A DNA stretch of 64,000 bases, taken from Salarias fasciatus (Eukaryota > Chordata > Actinopteri > Blenniiformes > Blenniidae). Shown piece by piece: positions 25,021 through 40,870 of the stretch (its first letter is position 1; each line of letters starts with the position of its first letter). The stretch spans positions 13,978,945 to 14,042,944 of the forward strand of contig NC_043748.1 in the NCBI RefSeq assembly GCF_902148845.1, given 5' to 3'. Made by a program: the position numbers and the translations under genes. The notes below the pieces were generated by a model, which searched no databases, was not told where the DNA came from, and saw nothing but the letters and a program-made list of their open reading frames with translations.

Positions 25021-28000
25021 GATCTGACTGCAAGCAGAGAGCACGGCTTATATTCCACACACAGTGCAAAGATTCTGAAATAACAGAACAAAAGCAGTAA
25101 AAGATCTAAAGTTACAACTGCTACAAGTGTTTGAAAGAGTTCTTGAAACTCATGACTGAAACATGGAAGTTGAAACTGCATCGAAATTCATCATGAGCCT
25201 TCGTGCTTTTGATCGGACTTGAGTTCCCCGTCGAGCGAGGTCTAACAAGAGCAAATGAAACCTGACTCATAACGCCGTAGAGAAGAGCATATTCGAGCAG
25301 GCGCTTCCTGTCAGCGCACTGCAAATACAGCAGTCCTGCTTAATTGACTTGAATGTCACATATAGAAATATCTTAAAGTTTTGAATTTTTTTTGGAAAAC
25401 AGTGTTTTTCTGGGGGAGACAGAACAGTAGAACAGCACTGAATGCGAGAACTCAGGACAAGCTGCGAAGACGTGACCTAAAAAGCTTCATCGTTCCAATA
25501 AGCTGCTCTTGGTTTTTGCCCCGCTGAGTCACTCGCTTTCTTATTCCGTCTGAAAAACGCTTTGAAAACATGAGTGCCAATCACTTTTAACGCACAGAAG
25601 CAACTCTTGTCAGAACAATGATGAGCTTTTCCAGTGAAATGGAACAAAATGAGGAAAACCTTAACGACTGATAAGTCCCAACGGTGTTGTTATCTAAACC
25701 TCAGGAGTCGTTCGATCAAAGCAGTACCTCATGAGGCTTGTTGACAGGTGGTCATGCAGAGGAAGCGCATCTCGTCTTCTCCTGGTGAAGATCTCCTCCA
25801 GTTCTGTCTTCTGCTCATCACTACTTCAGTCTTGTACACCCCCACCCCCCCCACCCCCACCCGTCACTCACCCCTCCACCTCTTCATTCTCACCCTTCTT
25901 TCATCTTTTTTTAGTGCCCAGTGACATTTTCCACTTGTAACCACATCTCGCGTTCAGGGCTTTACAGGAAGCTTCATAAGAGCGGTGAGTGATAGTGAGA
26001 GAGGATGGGCCGGGAGGAAGGAGGGGGTGGGGTTTTTAGAGCAGCAGAGGACCTCCTCCACCTCCTCCTCCTCCTCCTCCTACCTGAGCCCTGCCGCATC
26101 TCATCAGGTAATAAAAAATTGTAGTGAAAACAAGAAATACAAGGCAACACCGCATCCTGTTTCAATCTTGACGTGAAGTGGCTCGCAAAAAAAACAAAAC
26201 AAAGAGAAACCGGCACCCCGGCCTATGAAGTGGTTTCACGTTAGTGAAACCCAGCTCAAGGCAAACAGAGTCAGAGGATTAAAGAGACGAGCTAATGCCA
26301 GCAGATTCACAAACTGGAAGGGGCTGTTGAGAATACAAAACACTCTCGCGCACTCAAACAAATACGTACGGCGTCAAAACCGCTGCCGTTGTAGCCGCAA
26401 CCACTGCAGATAAACTCAAGAGTCTCTAAAGAGGGAAGAGGTTGAGAGGTGAAACGGCAGCCTGATTTTCACACCATGAAACCTTCAGGCTGCTCTGGTG
26501 TGTTTAGAAACCTTCGTCAACTGAACCAAGGTCTGGACTCTGGATATTTGAGAATGAGATCGTCCTCAGACCGAGCCTAAAGTTCATCCAGCATCATGTG
26601 GTGGACGAAGGCTGCAGTGTAACCAGAGACGTAAAGCCTCATGGAGGGTCATTTAAGTTAAAGAATAAAGTTGGATCAGATGTTTTCAGCATATTCTTCT
26701 TACATTACACTGTAATGTAATTTAGCAAGTAAACCATCTGATTTGACTGGTGTTTTTCAAGCATGACTGTTGTGTTTTGATATTATTTTCATTGATGTGG
26801 CAAAACTGCCACATCCCCTCCTCCTCTCCACTGAGGTGAAGCTTTCTGTATTGTTTTGTGTTTTGTGTTTGCGCACAGCAATGAATTTAACCTATCATCC
26901 TCATGGCCACTTTCTGCCCTCGTCGCTCTTTGTTTGATTTGTTAGTCTCCATTTTTAAGAAGAGAACGTAACACGACCTGACTGAACAGTGAGAAAAGAA
27001 ATAGAGCTCACATCATTTAGTTTCAGCCAATCATTCTCAAATCTTGATAAATGAATGAATGTTTTTTTTTTTAATTTTGAACAAATACAAGCTTATCATG
27101 ACCAAAAATTTCTGCCCATTTTCCAGTTAGCTAGTGAGTTTTTTTCTTCCCTTTTTAAATAAAACCTCTTGAATACCAACATGTGTCCGATTACATCTAG
27201 CTGCAATCAGACAAAGTTTTTTTTGGAGGGGGGGGAAAAAAAAGTCTCAAAGTTCAGCTGATTTCGCAACACGCCGGAGCTGCATCAGCCTTCAGACAAG
27301 CAGACACCCTGACATGTGGAGCCGAGCTGTTTGAACACCGAGTGTGGATGTCTGCTGCGTGGGCTCAGAGCTGCAGTGTCTGCTGCTCCTTCTGGGCCCG
27401 GTGTCAGCGAGAGGTGGAGGTGTCGGGGGAGGAGAGGATGCTCGATGGTCGTGCTTGTGGTGGGAAGCTCTACCAGGCAGACCAGAGCGATGTTTGTACA
27501 CGGCAAGTCACAATAAAACCTTCGACGCACCGCAGAGGACAGCAGGGAGGAGGTGAGAAAAAAAACAAGGGAGGATGCACTCTACTGCTGCAAGAAGAAG
27601 AACTCGCCGCTTATTCTACAGTAATGGCTGTTCTTGGGAGACCGCGGCAGGAGCGGTTCGAGTAAAGAGGGGTGCTGGACAGTCTGAGTGAGGCAGGTTA
27701 CTATGACATGCATTTGGAGAAGCGAACCCTAAAAATATACAATTCCTGTAAGCAAGCTGACTAAGAACGGCTTCCTGTGATGTCCAAGGCTGCCAAATAA
27801 GGTGATTCAGTTCAAACCGCTTGACAAGAAGCATTGGTTGGAACATGCGGTGGCCTGAAAGGCTACATGCAGACCCCCGGGTGGTCCCATGATTTCTACA
27901 ACTTATTCTTACAAGTACAATGAGCAAAGCAGCCCAACACATAAGAAACGCCCCCAAAAAGAGTCCGCAGCTGTAACAACAGCTGCAAGTAAAGAAGTGG

Positions 28001-28604
28001 GGATATGAGGAAATCAGGACTCCGATTTGCATATTAACGGGAGCTGTCGTCGGCCAGCGGTCCCAGCAGTCCCACTCAGCCGGATTCTGACGGTTTCTGC
28101 ATCGTCAGAGACTTCAAACGATTCTCCCTCAGCCCGTCTCTGTCTGCGCGGTGAGGAGCGGATCCGATCGCTGCGACAGATACTCGTCACGTAGGGTCGA
28201 CTTGACAGGAGAGGCAGGAGCTTCTGACAAAAAAGCAAGTTTCAGTGGTTTCAGTTGAAACCGCCTTCATTCTACCAGGTTTACACTTCGCAGAAAGCAG
28301 AGAGTTCAGCTGCGACTGCTGCCGCTCTCCTCCTCCTCTCAACATCTCATCACCAGGGGCTTTCAAGACAAGGAAAATCTGACTTTATTTTTGATTTATA
28401 TATCACACAAGCACACATACAAAGAGATCGGTGTAGTTGATGACATCTTGGTTTAGGCCTGAACCAAATATCACAGGACACCTTCTATCCAACCAATAAT
28501 CTTCTTTAATAATCATCGGCTTGTTTTGTTTGTGTGGACATAAACAGCGACGGGACGCTGGGCAGCAACAAGCAGCTGCGTCTCCTCAAAACTCAGAGTG
28601 TGAA
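25021..28604. other. il2rb upstream region; no gene recognised
   Basis: Upstream (minus-strand sense) of il2rb and downstream of cimip4. I see TCC-type simple repeats near 25840-25870 and 26050-26082 and no convincing exon. A long minus-strand open frame at 27616-28032 has no recognisable motif. The right part may be cimip4 3' UTR. Confidence 0.45.
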
Positions 28605-30388
28605 TCACTGAGGTGCAGCTGTGTGTTGTGGTGAGAGAGTAGGAAGCAGGACCTCATTTTGCGGCCATCTTTTTTCCATTCCCGTCAGCAGCTTCTTCAG
28701 CTTCTGGTTTGTGATGTTTTTTCTCCGTCCACTGGACTGAAAGTCGACAGCAGAGACAGAGGAGATGTCTGAGCGAGGCTCGACTGCTTTTTTCTGACGC
28801 ATCAAATAATCTTCCTACGTGAGACCAAATGAACCAAAGTGTGATATTTTAGCGAAACTCTGAGCAAACGCAGGTTAATCCTGACAGTAGATACTAATCA
28901 AAGAGCGAGCATGATGGGAATTTTCACATCACACAGGAGCGAGTCAGTCATTTCAGCGACCGCCGGAACGGCCAGGCTGCTGGCAGGATTAACAAATAAC
29001 AATGTTATGTTCCCTTGGCTGCACATCAGTGAGGTTTACTAAAACAATATAAAATAACCAAAACAGGTCAAACTGATGGAATGGTTAAAATAGATGAAAC
29101 ACATGAAACTACATGAAAAACTGGGAGGAAAGGCAAGCAAAATGACGAAAAGAATCGAACTGTGACAAATAAAATGGTTGAACCAGTTACAGTGATGAAA
29201 GCAGCTAAAATCTGTAAATTAGCTAAATAATTAGCTAAAATTACAACAAAGAGTGAAATGAAAAAAACAAAAAAACAAGCAAGATGCCCGAAACAGCTAC
29301 AAGGGTAAATCCTGCAGCTGAAACAGTTAAATGATTAATCACTATAAGATGTCTTGAATACAACAAGCTGTGTTGTCCTGATGTTCAAGGTTCGCAAAAA
29401 GTATGAACTCAACTTTTTGATAAACTTCCAGAAACAGACGGGATCAGACGGAGGAGGGCTCCGGAGAAATGACCTTGAAAGTAGCTGTTTGCTGCCGTGC
29501 AGCTGTTTGGAGCGATAAGCAGAAATTCCTGCAAGTAATAATCTAACAATCCCTTCAGAAACACACACACACAAAAAAAAGAAGAATGTGTGATGGTGAG
29601 AGAGATGTAAAGAGAGAGAAAAAAAGTGTACTGTTCAGCCACAACACCTGTGACAAACACAGATGACAGTTCACCTGAGTATAGAAGCGATCATGCTTGG
29701 CCTGGGAACGAGGGCAGGCTGCTCACCGCTTCCCATTTCTGACAGAGTCACACAGTTCTATAGACAAGGTCGACATGTCGACCGAAAGAGAGAGAGAGAG
29801 AGAGAGAGAGGAACAGGAGCCAGGATACCGACCCACATCATCTGTTCTGTGGCCGAACCAAACCTGGGGGTCAGCGGGGGTCAGGGGGTGTCTGGTGTAC
29901 GAGTCCCTGCTCTCTGAGATCCACCTGGACGGCGCACCTGCACAGCAAGACAAAATAGACGAGCGTTGATGCGTTTGGAGGAGACACGGCAACATTCACA
30001 CACATGAATAATTCAGCAGGACTGAGCTACAGTTGTGTTAGTATGGATTTTTTTTAAACACACAGACCTGGAAACACGTTGGCGCGCAGGCAGTGACTGA
30101 GGCTGTGGTAGCTGTGAGGCCGGGGGTCTGATCCAGGATCAGCACATGGAGGCGTCACCACCGGCGCTTCTACCAACCTCACCTACGATTCAACACATTT
30201 CCCCAGAACCGAGGGTCAGCAGGACTAACACATTAATCATACACACGGCCTAAATAAAACAAAAATCCAAAACAAAACCGCTGACTTCTCACCTGGGGCT
30301 TTGCCAGGTCTGCGCCTTCTCGCACGGGCAAGACCATACCGAGGTGACGAACCGCTGGCGAGGCGAGCAGCGACGAAAGGTGTTGCAT
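28605..30388 (-). CDS. cimip4: Ciliary microtubule inner protein 4 (TEX33)-like
   Basis: A small gene of short exons on the minus strand. Exons 30388-30293, 30182-30068 and 29937-29829 join in frame with canonical sites. They encode a segment in which HCLRANVFPGAP and later SYTRHP and FGHRTDDVGRY line up with my recollection of the human TEX33 C-terminus (NMRSNLFRGAP, SYTPEV, HGRKTDDLGRW). That family is a sperm/ciliary doublet microtubule inner protein, and human TEX33 lies beside TST/MPST near IL2RB, which fits this position. Two further exons, 29528-29474 and 28814-28605, are compatible in phase (2 then 0) and give 194 residues in total, ending at TGA; they are less certain because the human protein ends soon after the GRW. 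The start ATG at 30388 is provisional, because the exon begins two bases upstream of it at a TTAG acceptor and another upstream coding exon is possible. Confidence 0.65.
29786..29811. repeat. (AG)n microsatellite beside cimip4 exon 3
   Basis: A short AG run just downstream (minus sense) of the proposed exon 3 donor. If that donor is not used, the reading frame would run into this repeat as Ser-Leu codons, which argues that splicing occurs before it. Confidence 0.9.
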
Positions 30389-31082
30389 TTCTAAGAAATG
30401 TCATGCAAGACACCTGAGAGCATTACATCAGGTTTCACCGGAGGGCAAGAGAAGGGAAAATAGGCCAAAGCTGTGACATTTGCAAGTAAATGTCAGGCGG
30501 CACTGTGGCGTGCAAAAGAAAATGTGGCGAGCGAAAGATAAGAGAAACAATCAGAGGCGCTTGTTCTGAATCAACGTGCATTTGTGGGATGAGCTTCAGA
30601 AATTGACCCCACAACCCTGGGGGATGCGCATGGTTCTGGATTAGAGGAGGAAATAGAACAAGTCATCTGCTGCTAAAAGTTAATCTGGCAAAGATTTTAC
30701 AGATTTATATCGTGGTCTCAGTGGAAGCTGTCGGTTTTCTCGGCATCCTGATCTGGTGTAGGAGTTATCTGCAGATCTCATGGGTTCATTTTTTTCTGAC
30801 TAAATGCAAAATGTCACTTAACAGCATCAGAAATACACAAACACATTGTAAAGAAATGAAATAAGATATTGGTTTTAGACAAGGACACATAGAAACTATT
30901 TTGCCAAATTAATCCTTGAAAACTGATTTTTTTTTTTACACTTTACACTCATTTGATTTCATTTTTGAGTCATAACTGCATCTTGTTACTCACCAGTCTT
31001 GCCATTCTAACCTGTTCAGTCCATTCGATCCCACACAGTAAGAAACACACCAAAATCACTGCGTGCCATTTTAAAATTTCAC

Positions 31083-31218
31083 TTTATTTCACAATTTTAT
31101 GCAATTCCTTGTCTTTTGTTATACCACACACAAATGTCAACTGGCTAAAACAATATAAAACATAACTTCCACAACTTTCCATTATTTATATTATGTACAT
31201 GCACTCGTCTATTCAGAG

Positions 31219-31259
<41 letters not shown>

Positions 31260-32300
31260 ACAGAAAGGAAAGAAAAAGATAAAGATCAGATCTTTGCTGA
31301 CGCTCAACTGCACTTTCATCTGTCATCGTTGCTGGTTGATAAGTCATTTCCAATTTCTCACTTTGTAAGCAGGTGGGAGAAAACAACCCGAATGAATAGT
31401 GCCAAAATCAATAACACGCCAACAGGGTTTTTTTTTTGTTTTTTTTAAACTAATTTTACTAAGCGACTTCTCTACAGTCTTATTGCGTCTTGGAAGAAGT
31501 CATTCTGATGCTGAATGTGCAAACGTTTAAGTGACAATTAGCTGGAATTTGGAGCTGAATCAAGTCGCGGCGTCTCGGTTTCACTGCAATAAAAGTTGAA
31601 ATAAACTCCGTGGAAGAAGCGGAAGCCGGGCGTTCGCCAGTGTCGGGATTGTCTTCTGTGTGGGAAAACCTCGACGCTTTTTGAGGGCTTTTTCTTGATG
31701 CTCAGACGAGATGCGAGCGCGATAAAGCGGGACGGCGGCGGGCCGGGAGCGCTCCTCGACTGCCTCACGTCCACATTCATGAAAACGCTATCTACAATAC
31801 TTCTGGGTGTTTGACGGTTTATTAAAAAAAAAAACTCGCTAAAAGTTCAATTGTTCTCCGCTGATGCTGACTGAACGTTACAAAGAGTGTTTTTGGACAC
31901 AGAATCGTATTTCTACAGCTGGGTCGATACATTAGCACGGTTCATAGCTTGAATGGAGGCATGGAAGCTCTGCACTCATGGTAAACTGGAGAGATGGATT
32001 ATACAAGAGATACAGGAGTCATACTAACAGCAGAGTTCTAGGATCATTAGCTGTGCACTCGAGGTGCATCATTTCTTTTTTCTTATTTTTTTTTTTGAAG
32101 ACAGGTAAAATTACGATCTTACTGAACTTTTAATGTTTAAAAAAAATAATATAATAATAGGAAGAAAGTAAAACAGGTCCACTTGACGCCTGTGTAATAG
32201 TGTAATAATACTCAAAACCGGATTGTTGTGGGAGTGGTCCTTCAGGTGCTGCCTGCCTCCTGTTTGAAACCTCTCAGTTCAGGCCGGGCGCCGCGAGGCT
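31083..32300 (-). other. ube2i: Likely ube2i 3' UTR
   Basis: Minus-strand sequence follows the ube2i stop and has several AATAAA hexamers (for example 31823-31818 and 31088-31083). A 37-base poly-A tract at 31221-31257 lies within it. No separate gene is recognisable. The true cleavage site cannot be chosen from sequence alone. Confidence 0.4.
31221..31257. repeat. Poly-A tract, 37 bases
   Basis: Uninterrupted A on the plus strand (T on the gene strand). Confidence 0.97.
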
Positions 32301-35997
<3,697 letters not shown>

Positions 35998-36287
35998 TCA
36001 TCAACGCCTCCCTGTGGGGGAAAAAAACACAACAGCCCAAAACAGATTAATTCACGCCTCAAATATATCTCCTTGATTCCATTTCTACTGTAAGACCAAC
36101 ACACGATGCTAAAACATCGAATTATTTCGGCTGGTAGTATTATATGAGCTCAAACATCAAGATGAAGTTAATTGACTGAGCCCCAGCAAACCTCTGAACA
36201 TGACACTCATAAAGGCAGACATGAAGGTAAGTTAACCCAACGATGAGCAAGTGGAAGTATTCAGTTATGTTTTTTCAATCAACTTAC

Positions 36288-36400
36288 CAAGTTTTTAACT
36301 TCACAGACTATCAGAATGGGTGTTTTGTGGGTTTTCAAAGCTAGCTTGTTAGCTTCGCTAGCGCTAACGTTACCGTGTAATGTCGGCGACTGAAAAAAAA
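36288..36400 (-). promoter_or_regulatory. ube2i: Probable ube2i untranslated exon
   Basis: A strong donor TTG|GTAAGTTG ends an exon at 36288 on the minus strand, about 280 bases before the acceptor (36012) of the ube2i start exon, whose first base is 36011. The exon contains repeated GCTAGC/GTTAGC motifs. Its 5' limit is not visible, and 36400 is approximate. Confidence 0.5.
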
Positions 36401-36659
36401 AACAACACACCCTTCGACGATTAAAAAACCCGAACAACCCGGCGAGTAAGGAAAAAAGCCCGAGGCGCGTGAACCGCTTATTTATCAACATTACTCAAAC
36501 AGCCCGCTCGGAATATGGTGGTTGAATTTGGTGATATTTACCACAGTTGTGTGTAACAATGTGACTCCAAAAAACACCTCGACAGCCAGCCTCTCGCAAG
36601 AAAGGACCCCAATTTGTTTATTTCACGAGGACCTTCAGGCAGTGTGCAGGACGCCCCAC

Positions 36660-36745
36660 TGGTCACGTTAGTCGGCCATCTTTGTTGAGGCGTGCAGCGT
36701 CCTTCATTCCCGGGGAGTACGGCGGTCGGCCATGTTCGTTGAGGC
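36660..36745 (-). promoter_or_regulatory. ube2i: Likely ube2i promoter with duplicated YY1-like motifs
   Basis: Two imperfect tandem copies of a roughly 54-base unit each contain a YY1-type core, AAGATGGCCGAC (about 36671-36683) and AACATGGCCGAC (about 36725-36737) on the minus strand, in a locally GC-rich patch flanked by AT-rich DNA. YY1 sites with this orientation are common just downstream of transcription starts of housekeeping genes. The motifs are seen; the promoter role is inferred. Confidence 0.4.
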
Positions 36746-37052
36746 ATGAACCTTTCTGCGTCCCTCTGGAGTTGAGTCGTGTCCAATTTGTGTCGGTCAC
36801 AGGAGGACAGTCATTAAAACAAAGAAGGAAAAAAAAAAATAGAAAACCTAACAAGTCCATGCACAATGTGGGGTCTACATAGAAATGTAAGGTACCGCAA
36901 ATACTGAAATGAAAGGACAAATTATATTCATATTTTAGAATAAATTTTTAATATATAAAAGTTGATAGCTATACCCGATTTTCAGACATGATAACCTATA
37001 TTTTATGTATACATACATATATTATATATAATATTATATATATATATATATA

Positions 37053-37094
<42 letters not shown>

Positions 37095-38518
37095 ATAGGT
37101 GTGTTATGCCACGGTTTTGACATGTTAGGAACGAATTCACAAAATAAAATAAAAATAAATAAATAAATAAATAATTAAATAAATAAATAGATAAAAATTA
37201 ATTATTAATCAGAAATCCATTTGTGAATCAGATTTCTAAATGGATCACCTTTGTTTTTTAAATAAGATTATACATGTTTCTGTGTGGATTGAAAAGTATG
37301 TGCATGGGAGCATGCAGTTAATATCCTAAAACATATTTGCACATCTTTCTGTGTGCGTCATTGCTTTCTGTCTGAGATCCAACTCCATATTTTGCTTTGA
37401 CATTAGTCTAACTCAGCTGTCCTAAATCCAGCTGAACACCTCTTCTGATTTTAAATCATCTTATAATTTCAATTCTATTCATTACATTTACAACAAATAG
37501 ACCATCATGATTAACTTTTCAATAGTTTCATCTTAGTTGTTATTTCCTTCACCAAGATTTTTTTTTTCTAATCAAAGGTTGAAAAAATCCTGTGAAAAGC
37601 AAAGCCTGTCCCATCTTTTCATCCTAGTCTAACCAGTTCACACTTTAAGAGGAAAGGTGAGATTTTTGTTGCCATTGTTGTATTCACAATACTCTCATTG
37701 TGTAGTGATTTTAGAAGCCTGAACTGGAATCTTCCACTAATGAAGCTTGGCTAATCTGATACTGATGGTTATGTTGTAATGTGAGAAACAAAAAAATATA
37801 ATTATAATACAATTTTATTTCTCAGATGTCTTTCAAAAACCATGTGCCACCTGATTCCCTTTGTGCTTTATTGAAAGTATAATTAGTTATCCTCTTCATC
37901 CTAAATAAAGAAAATGTCTGAAAAAAGCCATCAATGAACATTTCCACTTGTTTTATTGACATTTGCAATAGACCATCTCACAACGTAACTCAGCTTATGT
38001 CAAGGATACCGCACACACCAGATTTGAGATTCGTTTTATTTTCACCTGCATTATAAACTCTTCATACATGACAGCAGCAAGAAAATATCGACTTTTGATG
38101 TCAGTCTCCACTGGAGCAGCATCACCCCACGAAACAAAGTAAATGATAAAGTAAAACTACTGTACTATTGAAGTAGCTTTCTGAAATTTTACAAGGTGTA
38201 ACATTTATGAGAACTCTTACTTCATCATACCGTTTTTTTTTCTAACTGTAAAAGTGCATGTTGGGAAGTTCTGTTACTGTTTAAGAGATATGGATGGTCA
38301 ATAGTCCTCTGCATTTCGCCCTTTTGACTTTCACAGTTGCTAAATATTTGCTTTTCCAGTTACTGAATCCATATGTTCTCCATGTCTAGAGAAAGACATG
38401 AAAGCCAGCAGCTAACATGAAAACATCCATTTAGTGTCATATTTGTGCAATAAGAATATCTGCATCCATCTCACACTGGATGGTGTCTGATATGTCAGTA
38501 TATTGCCTAACAGCTCTA
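36746..38518. other. Intergenic AT-rich region
   Basis: No gene seen. It includes a dense (TA)n region at about 37006-37100 and an (AAATA)n stretch at about 37141-37192. A candidate minus-strand AATAAA for mpst copy 2 lies at 37957-37952. Confidence 0.5.
37006..37192. repeat. (TA)n followed by (AAATA)n low-complexity block
   Basis: An alternating TA tract with short breaks, then an AAATA-rich tract after about 40 bases. Confidence 0.9.
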
Positions 38519-38627
38519 AAACTCCATACAGCAGTGATGGAGGGCGACCTGTCCAGGATGGACCCTGCCTTCACCCCTGCACGACCCTGAGTTGGATAAA
38601 GTGGTAATGGATAGAAGCATATAGCCT
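38519..38627. repeat. Teleost interspersed repeat fragment
   Basis: The phrase 'gcgacctgtccaggatggac' and the later 'ggataaagtggtaatggata' are the well-known core of a very common teleost repeat. The family is not assigned. Confidence 0.5.
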
Positions 38628-38738
38628 GAAACTATTCAAGTGCAAAGTACAGCTCAAGTTTCCCCTTTATGTCAAGAAACCTTCATTTTTCAGTAAACCT
38701 TAAAAATGCCGCATCCTTGTTTGTACTGGCTGAGCCGG

Positions 38739-40471
38739 TTACGGCTTCTTCCCCTCTCCCTCTGAGATGATGTGCTCTGGAGCAGCCCTTTTGAACCACT
38801 CGCTCCAGGAGCCATCGTAGACACAGACCCCGGGGTGCCCCAGGAGGTGAGCGGCCAGGGCGACGTGGCACGCCGTGACACCGGAACCGCAGGTGGCCCA
38901 GAGCGGCTGCTGCAGGTCCACCCCGGCCGCCGCGAAGAGTCTGGACAGGCTCTCAGCTCCCAGCTCCTTCCCAGAGGCGTCCATGAAGGACATGAACGGC
39001 ATGCTGATCGCTCCGGGGAAATGTCCAGGTAGCACGTCTGGGACGGAGAAAGCAAGAACGAGATATACGGTGAAGATTTTGGTTTGAGCAGAATGATGGA
39101 TTGAAACTACAAAAGATGTCTGAGGACAGCAGAAATCTGTAGGCGATGCAACTGAAAAATTATGTCCAACAGCTGCGGGACCCTTAGGGAAGATTTCTAT
39201 GTTCTCATACATGTTTTGCAGCCTGAAAATAACCTAACATGCAGCCAGAGCCATAAAGAACTATCTTTACAGACAACGGGAACTCAAAGTCCTGCTACAG
39301 TGGGCGTTTGTGGCCAAAGGAATGCATTTAGACAGGGATTAAATAGAGTGAAAAAACTCAGGAATTGGGACAAATTGTTAAAGATGTGAAGAATATTCAT
39401 TTAGCTGTCCAGTACTTCAATATGATGAGTTCATTTCTGCACTTCAGATGAATCGAACTGGTAAATATCAGCTATTACTATCTTATTATTACTGCAGTTT
39501 TACAGGTTACAGTTCCAGGTACCTAATAGTACTGACACACTGCATTTATTACAGACTTACCATGAACAGCTGACCTGTCACATCTGCAATTCTTTCTTTT
39601 TTTTTTTAACAATTTTTATAATCACAACAACCACAGTTTTATTTCCCTCCTTGTCTGAATAAGGCTTTCAATTCGAAATTATAAATCAGCTCATTAAAAA
39701 ATCAGCGCCAAGCACAGCGCACATAAAACCAGTGAGTTATAACCCTGAGGGCTTTAATGGGCCATAAAACAAGACATTAAGCAGCAGGGCAGTGGTGCCC
39801 AGTAGCAGGTACTCGGTCATGCACAGGATTTGGAGCTTTATTTAAATGATTCTGATCTGGGTCGTGAAGAAAAGCCCTGCTCACCATCTCTGGGCTCGGG
39901 TTCGATTCCTCTGAACCTCCCCGCAGACCTGGCGTCCACCACCTGGACCTGCCTGGTCCCGATGTTCTCCAGAATCTCCTCGTAGTTCTTCACCCAGGCT
40001 GGGTTCAGCTCGGCCCGGAAGTCCCTCCGCTCCGGTCTGCGGTGCTCGGAGGTCACCGGGAGACCCTCCGCCAGCCAGTTCTTCAAGCCGCCGTCCAGCA
40101 CCGACACCAGGCTGTGCCCGAACAGCCGGAACATCCACCAACCCGGGGCGCGCTGAACGAGCCGAAGTCGCTGGTGTCGTACACCACGACGTGCGTGTCG
40201 TTCCCGATGCCCAGATCCCCCACGTACCGGGAGAAGTGGCCGGCGACGGGCAGCATGTGGTCCAGGCACGAGCTCTGGTCGCAGCACTCGTCTATGTCAA
40301 AGAAGGACGAGTCCGGGATGTGTGTCTGGGAGAACTCATCCCGCGGGTCCCGCTTGGTTTTGGCCAGGTACCAGGACGCGTCGAGGATGCGGAGTTTGGG
40401 GCCGACGTGGGGTTTCTGAGAGCATCTGCCAGCCACCTGGCAGAGACGAGAGCCCGGGTCTGAGCCGCCAT
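38739..40471 (-). CDS. mpst: 3-mercaptopyruvate sulfurtransferase, copy 2 (downstream copy)
   Basis: A two-domain rhodanese-fold enzyme that takes sulfur from 3-mercaptopyruvate to an active-site Cys and passes it to thiols, feeding cysteine catabolism and H2S production. Two exons on the minus strand, 40471-39885 and 39037-38739, are joined in phase 1 ([14 protein letters not shown]), as in copy 1. The inactive N-domain holds RILDASW, FFDIDEC and DHMLP. The C-domain holds [13 protein letters not shown] and the catalytic loop [14 protein letters not shown] marks MPST, whereas rhodanese TST has CRKG. Exon 1 is two bases short: near 40413-40415 one base is missing in AGAAACCCC (LADAL to KPHVGP), and near 40138-40143 another (SAPRV to WWMFRLF). 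With two more bases the gene would give 295 residues (human 297). Both breaks look like sequence errors, since the rest of the coding region is highly conserved. Confidence 0.88.
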
Positions 40472-40589
40472 GACGACCGCCGCCTGCAGTGCTCGCCGCG
40501 GCCGCTAGAGGGGAACTTCTCAGGGACGCGCAATAAACAAACATTAACAAAAATAATAGTACATATTTGAATTGCATATTTTTTTTCGT

Positions 40590-40870
40590 GTCACCACACA
40601 AACAGCATGCTTTTATTTCTTCGTGCGTTTCCAAAGCACTTTTCCACACTATGAGCAGCCCTCAAGGTGCTTTACACCTGCCACTCAAGGCACACACTCC
40701 AAGGGGTTCAAGGGTCATACTCAGGGACTCACAGTGGTGAACTGTCCACTGTCGGATTCAAAGCTAAGAATACCCCAACTCCACCCCTCTAGCCTCTCGG
40801 CCAACTGGCCCAAGTTCTCTGCATTTGACCCATCGATATTACCAAAGCATACAAGTATCATCAATCATTG
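40590..40870. repeat. Probable teleost interspersed repeat upstream of mpst copy 2
   Basis: The text 'aaagcacttttccacactat' and 'ctcaaggtgctttacacctg' resembles a recurrent fish repeat. There is no coding potential of note. Identification rests on memory of such phrases, so confidence is low. Confidence 0.35.

Noticed and set aside
27616-28032. Minus-strand open frame of 138 codons
   Set aside because: No domain, no plausible splice partner, cysteine-rich random-looking composition.
38739-40471. Copy 2 as thiosulfate sulfurtransferase (TST)
   Set aside because: The active loop is CGSGVTAC, the MPST type; TST would have CRKGVTAC.
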